This document shows, one piece after another, positions 52,571-62,044 of a DNA stretch of 64,000 nt. The stretch is from Blautia faecis. Its GTDB lineage: Bacteria > Bacillota > Clostridia > Lachnospirales > Lachnospiraceae. The notes under the pieces are model-generated. The model searched no databases and had not been told where the DNA came from. It saw only the letters and a program-made list of their open reading frames with translations. Every line of letters starts with the position of its first letter. The stretch's first letter is position 1. The translations under genes and the position numbers were made by a program. The DNA lies in the NCBI RefSeq assembly GCF_020554845.1, contig NZ_JAJCIA010000009.1, positions 1 through 64,000 on the forward strand. Reading direction: 5' to 3'.

Positions 52571-53524
52571 TTATTCCTTTCTGGCTGTGACAGATACCCA
52601 TTCTCCCTGATGGGTTACCTCAACCAGCTGAAGCCCGGCGTCTTTCACTGCCTTTACCACTACTTCTTCTTTCACATCCAGGATTCCAGAGGTGATATAG
52701 TAAGCACCCTTTTTCATCTGATTTACGATAACCGGTGTGAGAGGCACCAGTACATCTGCCAGGATATTAGCCGTTACAATGTCATATTTCTCATATCCAA
52801 CCGTGTCTTGAACTTCTTTATCATCAATGATGTTTCCAATGAGCATGTCAAAAGTCTCATCCTTAATATCGTTAGCCTCTTTATTGTCTGCCACTGCCGG
52901 AATTGCACAGGGATCAAGGTCAGTTCCCACAACATGAGCAGCGCCCAGCTTCAAAGCTACAATTCCAAGAATACCGCTTCCGGTTCCAACATCCAGCATC
53001 TGGGTGTCTTTTGTCACAAATTTCTTCAGCTGACGAATTACCAGCTGGGTTGTCTCGTGCATACCAGTTCCAAAAGCTGTACCTGGATCAATGTGAAGGA
53101 TCATCTTATCTTTATCTTCTTCCTTCACTTCTTCCCAGGATGGAACAATAAGAATGTCATCTACATAGAACTGATGGAAATATTCCTTCCAGTTATTGAT
53201 CCAGTCTTTGTCCTCTGTCTGGGATTCTGTGATGGTGCCTTCGCCGATATCCATGTATCCGCGTACTTCTTCAAGGACAGCACGTACTCTCTCGAGAACA
53301 GGCGCAGTTTCTGTGTCCTCTTCCAGATAAAAATTCAGATAGGCGATTCCATCATCCGCTGGACCTTCCGGCATAATATCCACAAACATCTGCTCTTTAT
53401 CTGTCTCGGTAAGGGGCTGTTTGTCCTGAATCTCTACGCCCTCAACTCCAACATCTGCAAGGGCAGAGATGATAACGTCTTCTGCTTCTGTTTTTGTTTT
53501 GATGGTAAAGCGATTCCACTTCAT
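52571..53524 (-). CDS. prmA: Ribosomal protein L11 methyltransferase PrmA
   Basis: A 317-residue SAM-dependent methyltransferase for ribosomal protein L11. The N-terminal substrate-recognition domain spans about residues 1-95, followed by the catalytic domain with PGTAFGTGMHETTQL, the SAM motif DVGTGSGILGI and the ANILADVLVPL segment. It precedes rsmE with a two-base gap, so they are one transcription unit. Confidence 0.95.
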   Translation of the reverse strand: MKWNRFTIKTKTEAEDVIISALADVGVEGVEIQDKQPLTETDKEQMFVDIMPEGPADDGIAYLNFYLEEDTETAPVLERVRAVLEEVRGYMDIGEGTITESQTEDKDWINNWKEYFHQFYVDDILIVPSWEEVKEEDKDKMILHIDPGTAFGTGMHETTQLVIRQLKKFVTKDTQMLDVGTGSGILGIVALKLGAAHVVGTDLDPCAIPAVADNKEANDIKDETFDMLIGNIIDDKEVQDTVGYEKYDIVTANILADVLVPLTPVIVNQMKKGAYYITSGILDVKEEVVVKAVKDAGLQLVEVTHQGEWVSVTARKE

Positions 53525-53670
53525 ACTATTTCTCCAATCTTTTTTATTGAAAGCTGTTTCTTCATAATCACAATATGGTATTTTTTAACATCTTTCGAAA
53601 CGGTTGTTATCTGTTACTTTATTCTGATTTTTCAATTCACCTGACCAATTACTGTTTTTTTATGTCCATG

Positions 53671-54351
53671 TTACTTCTTTTTATGTGCAAAAACATGCAC
53701 AACCCACTTATGTCGCTGCCCTTTCTGATAAAATCTCCAGAAAAACTCTACCAGAAGCAACGCCGCTGCTGCATCCACAATGTAATGCTGCTTCAGCACC
53801 TGGGTAGAGATAATGATCAGAATTGCAAATACCAGAGAAAATCTCTGATACCATTTCGGCACCTTCTCTGAGCCTTCCACACCTTTCCAGCACATCCAGC
53901 TCACATAGCAGTGGATAGAGGGAAACAAATTAGAAGGACTGTTCCCGCCATCCAGGGAATATACCAGAGCGAGAATCTTTTCCGAAAGGGTATTTCCTGG
54001 GATCTCCGGTCTTATATTGGTGGTCGGTATTAAAATAAAGCAGATAAAGCAAATAAAATGTATGGTCAGATCTGTGGCAACAAACCGGTAAAACATATCC
54101 TTACCACGCCTTGCCGCCAGCAAATACCCCACAGCCCAGAATGGAAATGCCAGAATATAAAACCACACAAATACAGGCAGTAAAGGAACTTCCCTGTCAA
54201 ATGCCATCGTAAAATCAAAGTGATACCTGCCAGCTGTAAGCGCACTGCTTCCCCAGTAAATCAGACAATTCACTGCCATGATGGTCACAAGAGGTACAAT
54301 AGACCACAGGGGAATATATCGGTTTAACAAATCTCTTTTCTTTGTTTTCAA
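53671..54351 (-). CDS. PAP2 superfamily membrane phosphatase
   Basis: A 226-residue protein with about six membrane segments. The type 2 phosphatidic acid phosphatase motifs are visible, though the first is reduced: RPE (about residue 114), then NLFPSIHCYVS with the catalytic histidine, and KQHYIVDA with the nucleophile-supporting histidine and aspartate. Substrates in this family include phosphatidic acid, undecaprenyl pyrophosphate and inositol-phosphoceramide-like lipids; I cannot choose. It precedes prmA by 146 bases. Confidence 0.88.
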   Translation of the reverse strand: MKTKKRDLLNRYIPLWSIVPLVTIMAVNCLIYWGSSALTAGRYHFDFTMAFDREVPLLPVFVWFYILAFPFWAVGYLLAARRGKDMFYRFVATDLTIHFICFICFILIPTTNIRPEIPGNTLSEKILALVYSLDGGNSPSNLFPSIHCYVSWMCWKGVEGSEKVPKWYQRFSLVFAILIIISTQVLKQHYIVDAAAALLLVEFFWRFYQKGQRHKWVVHVFAHKKK

Positions 54352-54380
54352 GGCAAAACTCCTTTCCGGACTCTTGCGAT

Positions 54381-54420
54381 GTTACTGCTCATTTTCTGAC
54401 CAGCAGCACGGACAGTAACG
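54381..54420. repeat. Minimal TTACTG/CAGTAA palindrome
   Basis: GTTACTG at 54,381 and CAGTAAC at 54,413-54,419 bracket 25 bases. It looks like the two ends of the larger repeat brought together. A similar remnant lies at 57,770-57,794. Confidence 0.5.
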
Positions 54421-54451
54421 TTGCGGCTATCCTTTAATATACAATAAGTAA

Positions 54452-54483
54452 CAAAAAAAGAAAAGAGGATATCTCCCCTTTTC
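54452..54483 (-). terminator. Terminator of the heat-shock operon
   Basis: GAAAAG and CTTTTC arms with an inner GG/CC extension (54,460-54,483) and a run of seven T on the minus strand, about 30 bases past the dnaJ stop. Confidence 0.85.
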
Positions 54484-54511
54484 TTTATTCTTTTATGGAA
54501 AAACTGATTTT

Positions 54512-55699
54512 TTACTCTTCAAAGGTCTCTTTTAATTTGTCCATGAAGCTTTTTTTCTTCTTTTCGGACTTTTCTGTGCTATCGCCGGCACTGCCTGCAG
54601 GACGATTGCCGCATGCCTCGTCAAATTTGCGGAGAGCTTCTTTCGCGTCCTCATTCAGGTTGGTTGGTACCTGAACAACCAGAGTTACGTAGTGATCACC
54701 ACGAACATTCTTGTTTCGAAGGGACGGAACACCTTTGCCCTTCAGACGGATTCTGGTATCTGTCTGAGTTCCTGGTTTCACTTCATAGAGAACTTCTCCA
54801 TCTACTGTATTCAGTTTGACTTCGCCGCCAAGCGCTGCCTGTGCATAAGTAATCGGTGCAGTAGAGTAAATATTCATATCCTGTCTCTGGAAAATCGGAT
54901 GGCGTGCTACATTTACTTCTACCAGCAGATCGCCTCTCGGACCTCCATTTGTGCCAGGCTCACCTTTATCACGGATACGGATACTCTGACCATTGTCAAT
55001 ACCAGCCGGAATAGATACCTTAATTTTCTTGCGATTGGAAATGTATCCGGTACCACGGCAATCCGGGCATTTATCTTTGATGATCTTACCTGTCCCATGA
55101 CAATCCGGACACACCTGAACGTTACGAACCATGCCAAACATGGACTGCTGGGTGTAAACGATCTGTCCTTCACCATTACATTTCGGACAGGTAACCGGTG
55201 AGGTACCAGCCTTAGCTCCAGAACCGTGACAGGAAGTACATTCCTCTTTCAGAGTAATCTCAAGTTCTTTCTCACAGCCAAATACAGCATCCTCAAAGGT
55301 GATGTTCACGCGTGCACGCAGGTTTGCCCCCTTCATAGGTCCATTATTGGCACGTCTGCGGCTTCCGCCGCCTCCAAACAGATCTCCGAAAATATCTCCG
55401 AAGATATCCCCCATGTCTGCGCCGGAGAAATCAAAGCCGCCGAAACCGCCTGCTCCGCCACCGCCGCCGTTTTCAAAAGCGGCATGACCAAACTGATCAT
55501 ACTGTCTTCTCTTGTCCGGGTCACTTAAGACGCTATAAGCCTCTGTTGCCTCTTTGAATTTCGCTTCAGCTTCCTTATCTCCCGGATTTACGTCGGGATG
55601 ATACTTCTTGGCAAGCTGACGATATGCTTTTTTTAATGTAGCGTCATCGGCGCTCTTATCAACGCCTAAGACTTCATAGTAATCTCTTTTATCAGCCAT
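54512..55699 (-). CDS. dnaJ: Chaperone DnaJ
   Basis: The Hsp40 co-chaperone that loads substrates on DnaK and stimulates its ATPase. The 395 residues show a J-domain with the HPD motif ([10 protein letters not shown], about residue 33), a Gly/Phe-rich linker, four CxxCxGxG zinc repeats ([32 protein letters not shown]) and the C-terminal substrate-binding domains. A Ser/Lys-rich tail closes it. Last gene of the hrcA-grpE-dnaK-dnaJ operon. Confidence 0.97.
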   Translation of the reverse strand: MADKRDYYEVLGVDKSADDATLKKAYRQLAKKYHPDVNPGDKEAEAKFKEATEAYSVLSDPDKRRQYDQFGHAAFENGGGGGAGGFGGFDFSGADMGDIFGDIFGDLFGGGGSRRRANNGPMKGANLRARVNITFEDAVFGCEKELEITLKEECTSCHGSGAKAGTSPVTCPKCNGEGQIVYTQQSMFGMVRNVQVCPDCHGTGKIIKDKCPDCRGTGYISNRKKIKVSIPAGIDNGQSIRIRDKGEPGTNGGPRGDLLVEVNVARHPIFQRQDMNIYSTAPITYAQAALGGEVKLNTVDGEVLYEVKPGTQTDTRIRLKGKGVPSLRNKNVRGDHYVTLVVQVPTNLNEDAKEALRKFDEACGNRPAGSAGDSTEKSEKKKKSFMDKLKETFEE

Positions 55700-55789
55700 G
55701 ATTTCTTTCTTTTCCTAACTTTTTGTATTTGGTTATCTTATGGAAGACGCCAGCGGCGCATTTCCTGTAATATGTCTTTCACCACCACT

Positions 55790-55814
55790 GCCCGGTCATG
55801 AATCATGACCGGGC
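55790..55814. other. Perfect palindrome between dnaK and dnaJ
   Basis: GCCCGGTCATG (55,790-55,800) pairs with CATGACCGGGC (55,804-55,814) around three bases. No T-run follows on the minus strand, so it may be an mRNA processing or stabilising structure that sets DnaK above DnaJ levels. Confidence 0.6.
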
Positions 55815-55854
55815 TGTAGTTTCATGTTCCGAAATATTGGAACTTATTATTCAA

Positions 55855-57738
55855 TTAAACCTCTTTGTAGTCAGCATCTACAACATCATCGCCGTAACCA
55901 GCCTCGTTACCGCCCTGGGAAGCTCCTCCCATGTCCGGTCCAGGGCCTGCCTGACCAGCACCACCCTGTGGGTTCTGTGCTTCATACATCTTTGCGAAAA
56001 GCTTCTGAGCACTTTCCATCATCTTCTCCTGAGCAGCTTTGATCTCAGCGACCTGAGCATCTCCGATCTCATCTGTATTTGCATATTTAACAAGGATATC
56101 TTTTAATGCATTTAAGTCAGCCTCTACGGAAGCTTTGTCATTTGCATCCAGTTTATCGCCTGCTTCTTTCAGTGCATTCTCAACCTGGAATACCATGGAG
56201 TCTGCATTGTTCTTTGTATCAATTGCCTCTTTACGTTTCTTATCCTGAGCTTCGAACTCAGCAGCTTCTTTAACAGCCTTGTCAATATCAGACTCGGACA
56301 TGTTAGAACCAGCTGTGATTGTAATGTGCTGCTCTTTACCTGTTCCAAGATCCTTAGCAGATACATTTACGATACCGTTGGCATCAATATCGAATGTAAC
56401 CTCGATCTGCGGAACACCACGACGTGCTGGCGGGATTCCATCCAGACGGAACTGTCCAAGGGACTTGTTGTCTTTCGCGAACTGACGCTCACCCTGTAAT
56501 ACATTGATATCTACAGCGGTCTGATTATCAGCTGCTGTGGAGAAAATCTGGCTCTTCTTGGTCGGGATTGTTGTATTTCTCTCGATCAGACGTGTTGCAA
56601 TACCACCCATTGTCTCGATGGACAGGGAAAGTGGAGTAACATCAAGAAGAAGGATGTCACCTGCACCAGCCTCACCGGAAAGCTTACCCCCCTGGATAGA
56701 AGCACCAAGTGCAACACACTCATCCGGGTTCAGGGCCTTGCTTGGCTCTTTGCCAGTCAACTGTCTTACTTTATCCTGTACAGCCGGGATACGTGTAGAA
56801 CCACCAACCAGAAGCACCTGTCCAAGATCAGAAGCAGTAAGTCCTGCATCAGAAAGTGCACGGCGAACCGGCTCTGCTGTTTTCTCAACAAGATCGTGTG
56901 TAAGTTCGTCAAATTTAGCTCTTGTAAGGTTCATATCAAAATGCTTCGGTCCTTCAGCTGTTGCTGTGATGAATGGCAGGTTGATATTGGTTGTTGTTGC
57001 GGAAGAAAGCTCTTTCTTAGCTTTCTCAGCAGCTTCTTTCAGTCTCTGAAGAGCCATCTTATCGTTGCTTAAGTCAACGCCCTCTGTTCTCTTGAACTCA
57101 GAAAGCATATAGTCTGTAATTCTCTGGTCAAAGTCATCACCACCAAGACGGTTGTTACCAGCTGTTGCCAGAACTTCGATAACTCCATCACCAATCTCAA
57201 TAATGGAAACATCGAATGTACCACCACCAAGATCATAAACCATGATCTTCTGCTCTTTCTCATTGTCAAGACCATATGCAAGAGCTGCTGCTGTAGGCTC
57301 GTTGATAATACGTTTTACATCAAGGCCTGCAATCTTACCAGCATCCTTGGTTGCCTGACGCTGAGCATCATTGAAATATGCCGGAACAGTGATAACTGCT
57401 TCTGTAACAGACTCTCCAAGGTATCCTTCAGCATCTTTTTTCAGTTTCTGAAGAATCATAGCGGAAATTTCCTGTGGGGAATATTTCTTATCATCAATTG
57501 TTACACGGTAATCTGTACCCATCTCTCTCTTGATGGAAGAGATTGTTTTCTCTGCGTTTGTTACTGCCTGACGTTTTGCAGGCTCACCTACCAGACGCTC
57601 ACCTGTCTTTGTGAATGCTACAACAGATGGTGTTGTTCTGGATCCTTCTGTATTTGCGATAACGGTTGGCTGTCCACCTTCCATAACAGCTACACAGCTG
57701 TTTGTTGTACCTAAATCAATACCAATGATTTTTCCCAT
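55855..57738 (-). CDS. dnaK: Chaperone DnaK
   Basis: The Hsp70 chaperone. The 627 residues begin [19 protein letters not shown] and include the phosphate-2 motif [13 protein letters not shown], the adenosine motif [12 protein letters not shown] and the linker before the peptide-binding domain. The Gram-positive deletion in the first quadrant is consistent with its length. The C-terminus is Gly/Gln-rich before a short acidic end. I chose the ATG at 57,738 after AGGAGG; the longer frame has no support. Confidence 0.98.
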   Translation of the reverse strand: MGKIIGIDLGTTNSCVAVMEGGQPTVIANTEGSRTTPSVVAFTKTGERLVGEPAKRQAVTNAEKTISSIKREMGTDYRVTIDDKKYSPQEISAMILQKLKKDAEGYLGESVTEAVITVPAYFNDAQRQATKDAGKIAGLDVKRIINEPTAAALAYGLDNEKEQKIMVYDLGGGTFDVSIIEIGDGVIEVLATAGNNRLGGDDFDQRITDYMLSEFKRTEGVDLSNDKMALQRLKEAAEKAKKELSSATTTNINLPFITATAEGPKHFDMNLTRAKFDELTHDLVEKTAEPVRRALSDAGLTASDLGQVLLVGGSTRIPAVQDKVRQLTGKEPSKALNPDECVALGASIQGGKLSGEAGAGDILLLDVTPLSLSIETMGGIATRLIERNTTIPTKKSQIFSTAADNQTAVDINVLQGERQFAKDNKSLGQFRLDGIPPARRGVPQIEVTFDIDANGIVNVSAKDLGTGKEQHITITAGSNMSESDIDKAVKEAAEFEAQDKKRKEAIDTKNNADSMVFQVENALKEAGDKLDANDKASVEADLNALKDILVKYANTDEIGDAQVAEIKAAQEKMMESAQKLFAKMYEAQNPQGGAGQAGPGPDMGGASQGGNEAGYGDDVVDADYKEV

Positions 57739-57853
57739 GATAATTTTCCTCCTGTTTAAAAATTCATGGTTGCTGTCCATTACACGAACAGTAACATTTA
57801 TACTTTGTTTTTAGAAAATGTCGATGAAGTTTAATTCTCCAAGCTGCTTTCTG

Positions 57854-58516
57854 TTAATTAGCAACTTTTACCATACTGTGTCTTACAACGAAATCCTTGT
57901 AAGTATATCCCTTCTGGAATTCCTCTACGACGATGTTCTCGCCAACGGATTCGTCCTCCACATGCATCACTGCATTATGCAGATTCGGATCAAATTCCTT
58001 ACCTACAGCTTCGATTGGCTTCACACCCATCTCATCAAAAGCTGTCATCATCTGCCTGTAGATCATCTTCATGCCTTCTGCAAATGAATCATCCTCCGGT
58101 GCCTGTGCAAGACCTCTTTCGAAGTTATCCACGATCGGAAGCATTTTTTCAACGATGTCCCTGGCGCCGATGATGTACATGCTGGATTTCTCCTTCTCCG
58201 TTCTTTTACGGTAGTTATCGAATTCAGCCATGCTGCGCTTCAGTCTGTCTGTAAGCTCCTCGACCTGCTGTTCAAATTTATCTTTCTCTTTTTTCTTCTT
58301 ACCGAAGAAAGAAGTTTTTGTCTTGGTTTCCGGTTCCTTCTGAGATTCGTTTTCCTGATCTGACTGCTCAGTTTCTTCTGTCTGTGCAGGTTCCTCGGAA
58401 GTCTCCTCTTCTGCTGTCTGGGCTGTATCTGCTGCCTCTTCTTCGCTTCCGTCTGTTACCGGAATGTCAACTGCTTCTTCCTGTACTTCGGCTTCTTTAT
58501 TCATTTCTTCTGACAC
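57854..58516 (-). CDS. grpE: Nucleotide exchange factor GrpE
   Basis: Releases ADP from DnaK. The 220 residues start with about 80 acidic, low-complexity residues, then a long helix (FEQQVEELTDRLKRSMAEFD), the core FDNYRKRTEKEK, and a beta domain with KEFDPNLHNAVMHVED and VVRHSMVKV at the end. It begins 16 bases after hrcA and precedes dnaK by 115 bases. Confidence 0.96.
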   Translation of the reverse strand: MSEEMNKEAEVQEEAVDIPVTDGSEEEAADTAQTAEEETSEEPAQTEETEQSDQENESQKEPETKTKTSFFGKKKKEKDKFEQQVEELTDRLKRSMAEFDNYRKRTEKEKSSMYIIGARDIVEKMLPIVDNFERGLAQAPEDDSFAEGMKMIYRQMMTAFDEMGVKPIEAVGKEFDPNLHNAVMHVEDESVGENIVVEEFQKGYTYKDFVVRHSMVKVAN

Positions 58517-58532
58517 GCTTTCAACCGCCTTT

Positions 58533-59573
58533 CTAGGTTTTCTTATTTACCATTTCGTCAAGCTGGACTTTTAATTTCTTTAAGCTGTCCACTACATTCT
58601 CGTAATCCATTCGCTTGGGACCGATGATTCCAATAGTTCCACGCATTCCATCTCCCAGCTCATAAGTAGCTGTGACCACACTGCAGTCTTTCATGGTACG
58701 TACCGGAACTTCATCCCCGATGTATATCTGAACTCCTGTGTTCTCCGAGTCTCCCATTTCCTCACGGACCATATCCGCAAGTTCCTGCTTATCCTCGAAA
58801 GTAGAAATCAGCTCACTGGCTCTGGATGTATCTGCAAGCTCTGGATACTTAAATATGTTGGTCGCTCCCGACGTATATACTTTCATATCTTCTTCGTCCA
58901 CGTGAATTGTAGCTGCAACTGCGTCCAGCACATCTGCAACCACACCGCTGTGGCTACCCGCCTGTTCTTTTAATCTGGCAATCATGCCCAGATTAATATC
59001 CTGGATGGGTACGCCGTTCAGGTTCGTGTTAAGAAGAAGATTCAACTTCAGGATCGTCTGGTCATCCATCTCCTCATCAATATTAATGATCTGGTTCCGA
59101 ATGACATTACCCTCACATACAACTACGGCAATCAGCTGCCGCTCATTGACTCGTGAAAGCTGAATGAACTTCAGGGTGCTTCCCTTATACTGGGGAACCG
59201 CAACCATAGCCGCATAATTGGTATCCGTGGCAAGAACCTTCGCCACCTGCCTGAGCACCTTATCCATCTTATCTGATTTCTCAATCATCAGATCACGGAT
59301 TTCTGCGATCTCGGCTTCCTTCTCCCTGGTAAGCTCATCTACATAAAGGCGATAGCCTTTATCTGATGGAATTCTTCCGGCTGAGGTGTGGGGCTGTACG
59401 ATGTAGCCCATATCCGTCAGGTCGGACATCTCATTTCGGATAGTAGCAGAGCTGACATTCAGATCCGGATACTTGGAAATAGTTCTGGAGCCTACAGGCT
59501 CACCTGTTTCCATATAAGTTTTGATGATTGCTTTCAGTATTTTCCGTTTGCGCTCATCTAATACTTCATCCAT
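58533..59573 (-). CDS. hrcA: Heat-inducible transcription repressor HrcA
   Basis: Represses its own operon by binding CIRCE, with activity depending on chaperone availability. The 346 residues have the N-terminal winged helix (VSSATIRNEMSDLTDMGYI, about residues 39-57, then PHTSAGRIPSDKGYRLYVD) and a GAF-like middle domain. I chose the ATG at 59,573, after AAGGAG, where the family usually begins. First gene of the operon. Confidence 0.96.
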   Translation of the reverse strand: MDEVLDERKRKILKAIIKTYMETGEPVGSRTISKYPDLNVSSATIRNEMSDLTDMGYIVQPHTSAGRIPSDKGYRLYVDELTREKEAEIAEIRDLMIEKSDKMDKVLRQVAKVLATDTNYAAMVAVPQYKGSTLKFIQLSRVNERQLIAVVVCEGNVIRNQIINIDEEMDDQTILKLNLLLNTNLNGVPIQDINLGMIARLKEQAGSHSGVVADVLDAVAATIHVDEEDMKVYTSGATNIFKYPELADTSRASELISTFEDKQELADMVREEMGDSENTGVQIYIGDEVPVRTMKDCSVVTATYELGDGMRGTIGIIGPKRMDYENVVDSLKKLKVQLDEMVNKKT

Positions 59574-59650
59574 GAAATATCTGCTCCTTCCTGAAAAGCA
59601 GACGGTCAAACCTGATTCTGATTTCCGTCTGGCTTCTTCGAATTCCTTTT

Positions 59651-59679
59651 GTTAGCACTCATTATTTAGGAGTGCTAAC
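59651..59679 (-). promoter_or_regulatory. CIRCE operator
   Basis: TTAGCACTC (59,652-59,660), a nine-base spacer and GAGTGCTAA (59,670-59,678) match the CIRCE consensus perfectly, with one extra pair at each end. HrcA is the expected ligand. Confidence 0.98.
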
Positions 59680-59691
59680 ATCTATGTTCTT

Positions 59692-59720
59692 AAGATACAC
59701 CTCAGTATTCCTTTTGTCAA
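59692..59720 (-). promoter_or_regulatory. Promoter of the hrcA operon
   Basis: TTGACA (59,715-59,720), a 17-bp spacer and TATCTT (59,692-59,697) on the minus strand, directly upstream of CIRCE so that the operator covers the start region. Confidence 0.8.
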
Positions 59721-59873
59721 TATTTTTTACAAATTTTTTTCATCTTTTTTGATAGTTTTTACCCTATACTTTACCATTCTGGCTAAATTCTCCTTACTGC
59801 AATACTTTTTTTGGGCAGCAAGGATACTATCAGGTATCTGCCAACGCAGTCTTATGTTTGCTGCCGCATAAAT

Positions 59874-59910
59874 GAAAAAGATGCCTTGAGAAAATTTTCC
59901 CTGGCATCTT
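59874..59910 (-). terminator. Terminator of the LOG/chromate-type operon
   Basis: AAGATGCC (59,878-59,885) pairs with GGCATCTT (59,903-59,910), with a T-run on the minus strand. The rest of the gap 59,721-60,017 is AT-rich, with a fragment of the TTACTG repeat near 59,957-59,985 and nothing else recognised. Confidence 0.75.
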
Positions 59911-60017
59911 CTTTCCTATATAGGAATACCGCCCATAGGCGACATGTCCGTTTTGTAACTGTTCAGCACCTTCACAGTTATATGTTTCGCAAAACAGCCC
60001 CTGCTGAATAGCAGCCT

Positions 60018-60593
60018 CTATTTTTTATAATTTTCCAGATAGTCAAGAACTGCTGTCGGCTCATCCAGAAAGACTACCAGATCCAGCACGGAAAAATCCA
60101 TGAATTTCTCTTCTGCTGTGTACTCCAGCAATGCTTTCATCTTGTCATAATATCCGTCAATGTTATACAGCACAATTGGGCGGTCAATACGTTTCAGGCT
60201 TTTCAAGGTAAAAATCTCAAAAAATTCCTCGTAGGTACCAATTCCGCCAGGTGCTACGATCGTAGCATCTGATTTTTCTTCCAGAAGTTTTTTGCGCTCT
60301 CTCATATTCTCTGTGAAAATAAATTCCGTGCATTTCTCATACAGAACTCCAGGCTGGTCAAAAAATCGGGGAGCAATTCCAAGTATGTAACCATTTTCTG
60401 CTGCCACGCCTCTGGCTGCTGCTCCCATCATTCCGGTAGCTCCGCCGCCAAACACCAGACCGTGACCTCTTTTTCCCATTGCTCTTCCAAGCTCTTCTGT
60501 TTTTTCATAATAAATGTTTTTAAGCAGTGCACTTGAAGCGCCATATACACATATGTTCAATCTGTTATCCCCCTTATTTTTTCTTCTAAACAC
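60018..60593 (-). CDS. LOG family protein (TIGR00730)
   Basis: A 191-residue Rossmann-fold protein of the LOG family. The signature PGGIGTYEEFFE and the GGGATGMMGAAA loop are present. Named members release adenine-type cytokinins from their ribotides; in bacteria many act as nucleotide 5-monophosphate phosphoribohydrolases. The physiological substrate here is unknown. It follows the second chromate-type gene by 59 bases and is likely co-transcribed. Confidence 0.9.
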   Translation of the reverse strand: MFRRKNKGDNRLNICVYGASSALLKNIYYEKTEELGRAMGKRGHGLVFGGGATGMMGAAARGVAAENGYILGIAPRFFDQPGVLYEKCTEFIFTENMRERKKLLEEKSDATIVAPGGIGTYEEFFEIFTLKSLKRIDRPIVLYNIDGYYDKMKALLEYTAEEKFMDFSVLDLVVFLDEPTAVLDYLENYKK

Positions 60594-60652
60594 AGGTGCA
60601 GCCTACCTGCGGCAGCACCATATACGAAAGTCAGCTGGCATATCTTTTCCAG

Positions 60653-61222
60653 TCAGCTTCCGGCAGCCGCGCAAAACACCATATTTGCCACACCGCACAA
60701 AACCATCACCAGAATAGGATTCATTTTAAATTTTCTTAAAAGCACCAGTGCGGCAGTAAAGAACACCACCATTCGAATGCATATGTTTTCCCGAAACAGT
60801 TCCACTGCACCATTTATAAAAAAAGATGATACTAAAATGGTAACTCCTGCCTTGGCGATCATGGCCACAACCGCCGGGCGAAGGGATGTAAGAGTTCCCT
60901 GGAGAAGGGACATTTTCCGGTATTTCGTGTAAATATATGCCAGCAGGGTTACAATTATACAGGAGGGTAAAATACAGCCAAGAGTAGCCACCACTGCGCC
61001 ACCAGGACCAGCAATCCTGGTTCCTACAAAGGTTGCGGAGTTTACTGCAATAGGACCAGGAGTCATCTCTGCAATGGTCACAAGATTCGAAAAAGTTTCC
61101 ATGGAAATCCAGCCATGCATAGTCACTACCTGTTCCTGTATAAGAGGCATTGCTGCATATCCACCTCCAAAGCTTAATGCACCAATCTGAAGGAAGCTGA
61201 AAAAGAGCTGAAGATAAATCAT
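60653..61222 (-). CDS. Chromate transporter family protein, second half
   Basis: A 189-residue membrane protein with about five to six segments and the CHR-domain motifs FGGGYAAMPL and MTPGPIAVNSATFVG. Short-chain ChrA proteins come in pairs that together replace one long transporter. Its ATG overlaps the stop of the first half by four bases. True substrates in gut anaerobes are uncertain; chromate efflux is known only for some members. Confidence 0.9.
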   Translation of the reverse strand: MIYLQLFFSFLQIGALSFGGGYAAMPLIQEQVVTMHGWISMETFSNLVTIAEMTPGPIAVNSATFVGTRIAGPGGAVVATLGCILPSCIIVTLLAYIYTKYRKMSLLQGTLTSLRPAVVAMIAKAGVTILVSSFFINGAVELFRENICIRMVVFFTAALVLLRKFKMNPILVMVLCGVANMVFCAAAGS

Positions 61223-61794
61223 TTTTTGCTGCCCTCCTTCACAAGTGTACGCGCAAATCCAAATACAGCCACAATAAGTATTATATAAATAATGTTTACC
61301 TTCAGAAAATAGCTTACACAAAAACTGATGACCATAATAACCACATTTACCCAGTCATTTGATTTCGCCACGTTTTTCCCCATGTCGTATACCACAGAAA
61401 TGATCACAGCACCTACGCCGGCAGTCATGCCTTTCAAAAGAGCTGCTATATAATAATTAGAGCAGAATGCATCATAAAACAAGGAAATCAGGGACAGGAT
61501 CACCATTGGCGGAATAATAGCCCCCAGAACCGACAGCAGCATTCCCGGTATTCCCCCAAGCTTGTATCCCACCACAATTGCTCCGTTTACTGCAATTGCT
61601 CCTGGAGATGACTGTGCGATTGCCACCAGATCCAGCATTTCTTCCTCATCGATCCAGTGATATTGATCCACAAATTTCTCTTTCAATAAAGTAACGATTA
61701 CATATCCGCCGCCAAAAGTAAACGTACTAAGATATAACGAGGCAAAAAAAAGCTTCCTCAGCACATATCTTTTATTCTTTTGTTTTTCTTCCAT
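61219..61794 (-). CDS. Chromate transporter family protein, first half
   Basis: A 191-residue partner of the preceding protein, with the same CHR-type motifs (TFGGGYVIVTLL and SSPGAIAVNGAIVVG). I chose the ATG at 61,794, which follows AGGAG, over an upstream start. The two halves probably form one antiparallel transporter. It leads the small operon that ends with the LOG gene. Confidence 0.9.
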   Translation of the reverse strand: MEEKQKNKRYVLRKLFFASLYLSTFTFGGGYVIVTLLKEKFVDQYHWIDEEEMLDLVAIAQSSPGAIAVNGAIVVGYKLGGIPGMLLSVLGAIIPPMVILSLISLFYDAFCSNYYIAALLKGMTAGVGAVIISVVYDMGKNVAKSNDWVNVVIMVISFCVSYFLKVNIIYIILIVAVFGFARTLVKEGSKK

Positions 61795-61950
61795 TTCCGG
61801 CACTCCTAATAATTCTGCATGATTTCTGCGCATCGCGAAGCGTGTTACTGGTCAGGTCGTGAACAATCACGCTTTTCTTTTTTAAGATAACGCACTATAG
61901 GTATGTCTGTCAATTAAAGTTTTGGAATGCTTCTGACATTTCAGAGGGCA

Positions 61951-61999
61951 GAACAAATATTCGATTCTGCTGTACTTTTATAAAAAAGGATGCTATACT
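61951..61999 (+). promoter_or_regulatory. Possible uvrB promoter with a LexA-like site
   Basis: TATACT (61,994-61,999) is a good -10 box about 45 bases before uvrB, but the -35 is weak. GAACAAATATTC (61,951-61,962) is one base away from the GAAC-N4-GTTC core of Gram-positive SOS boxes. A hairpin AAGCGTG/CACGCTT lies further upstream (about 61,845-61,875). Confidence 0.4.
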
Positions 62000-62044
62000 G
62001 AAAACAGTTAAAGCGTGTTTGATTTTATAAAAGAAAGGACTCAT

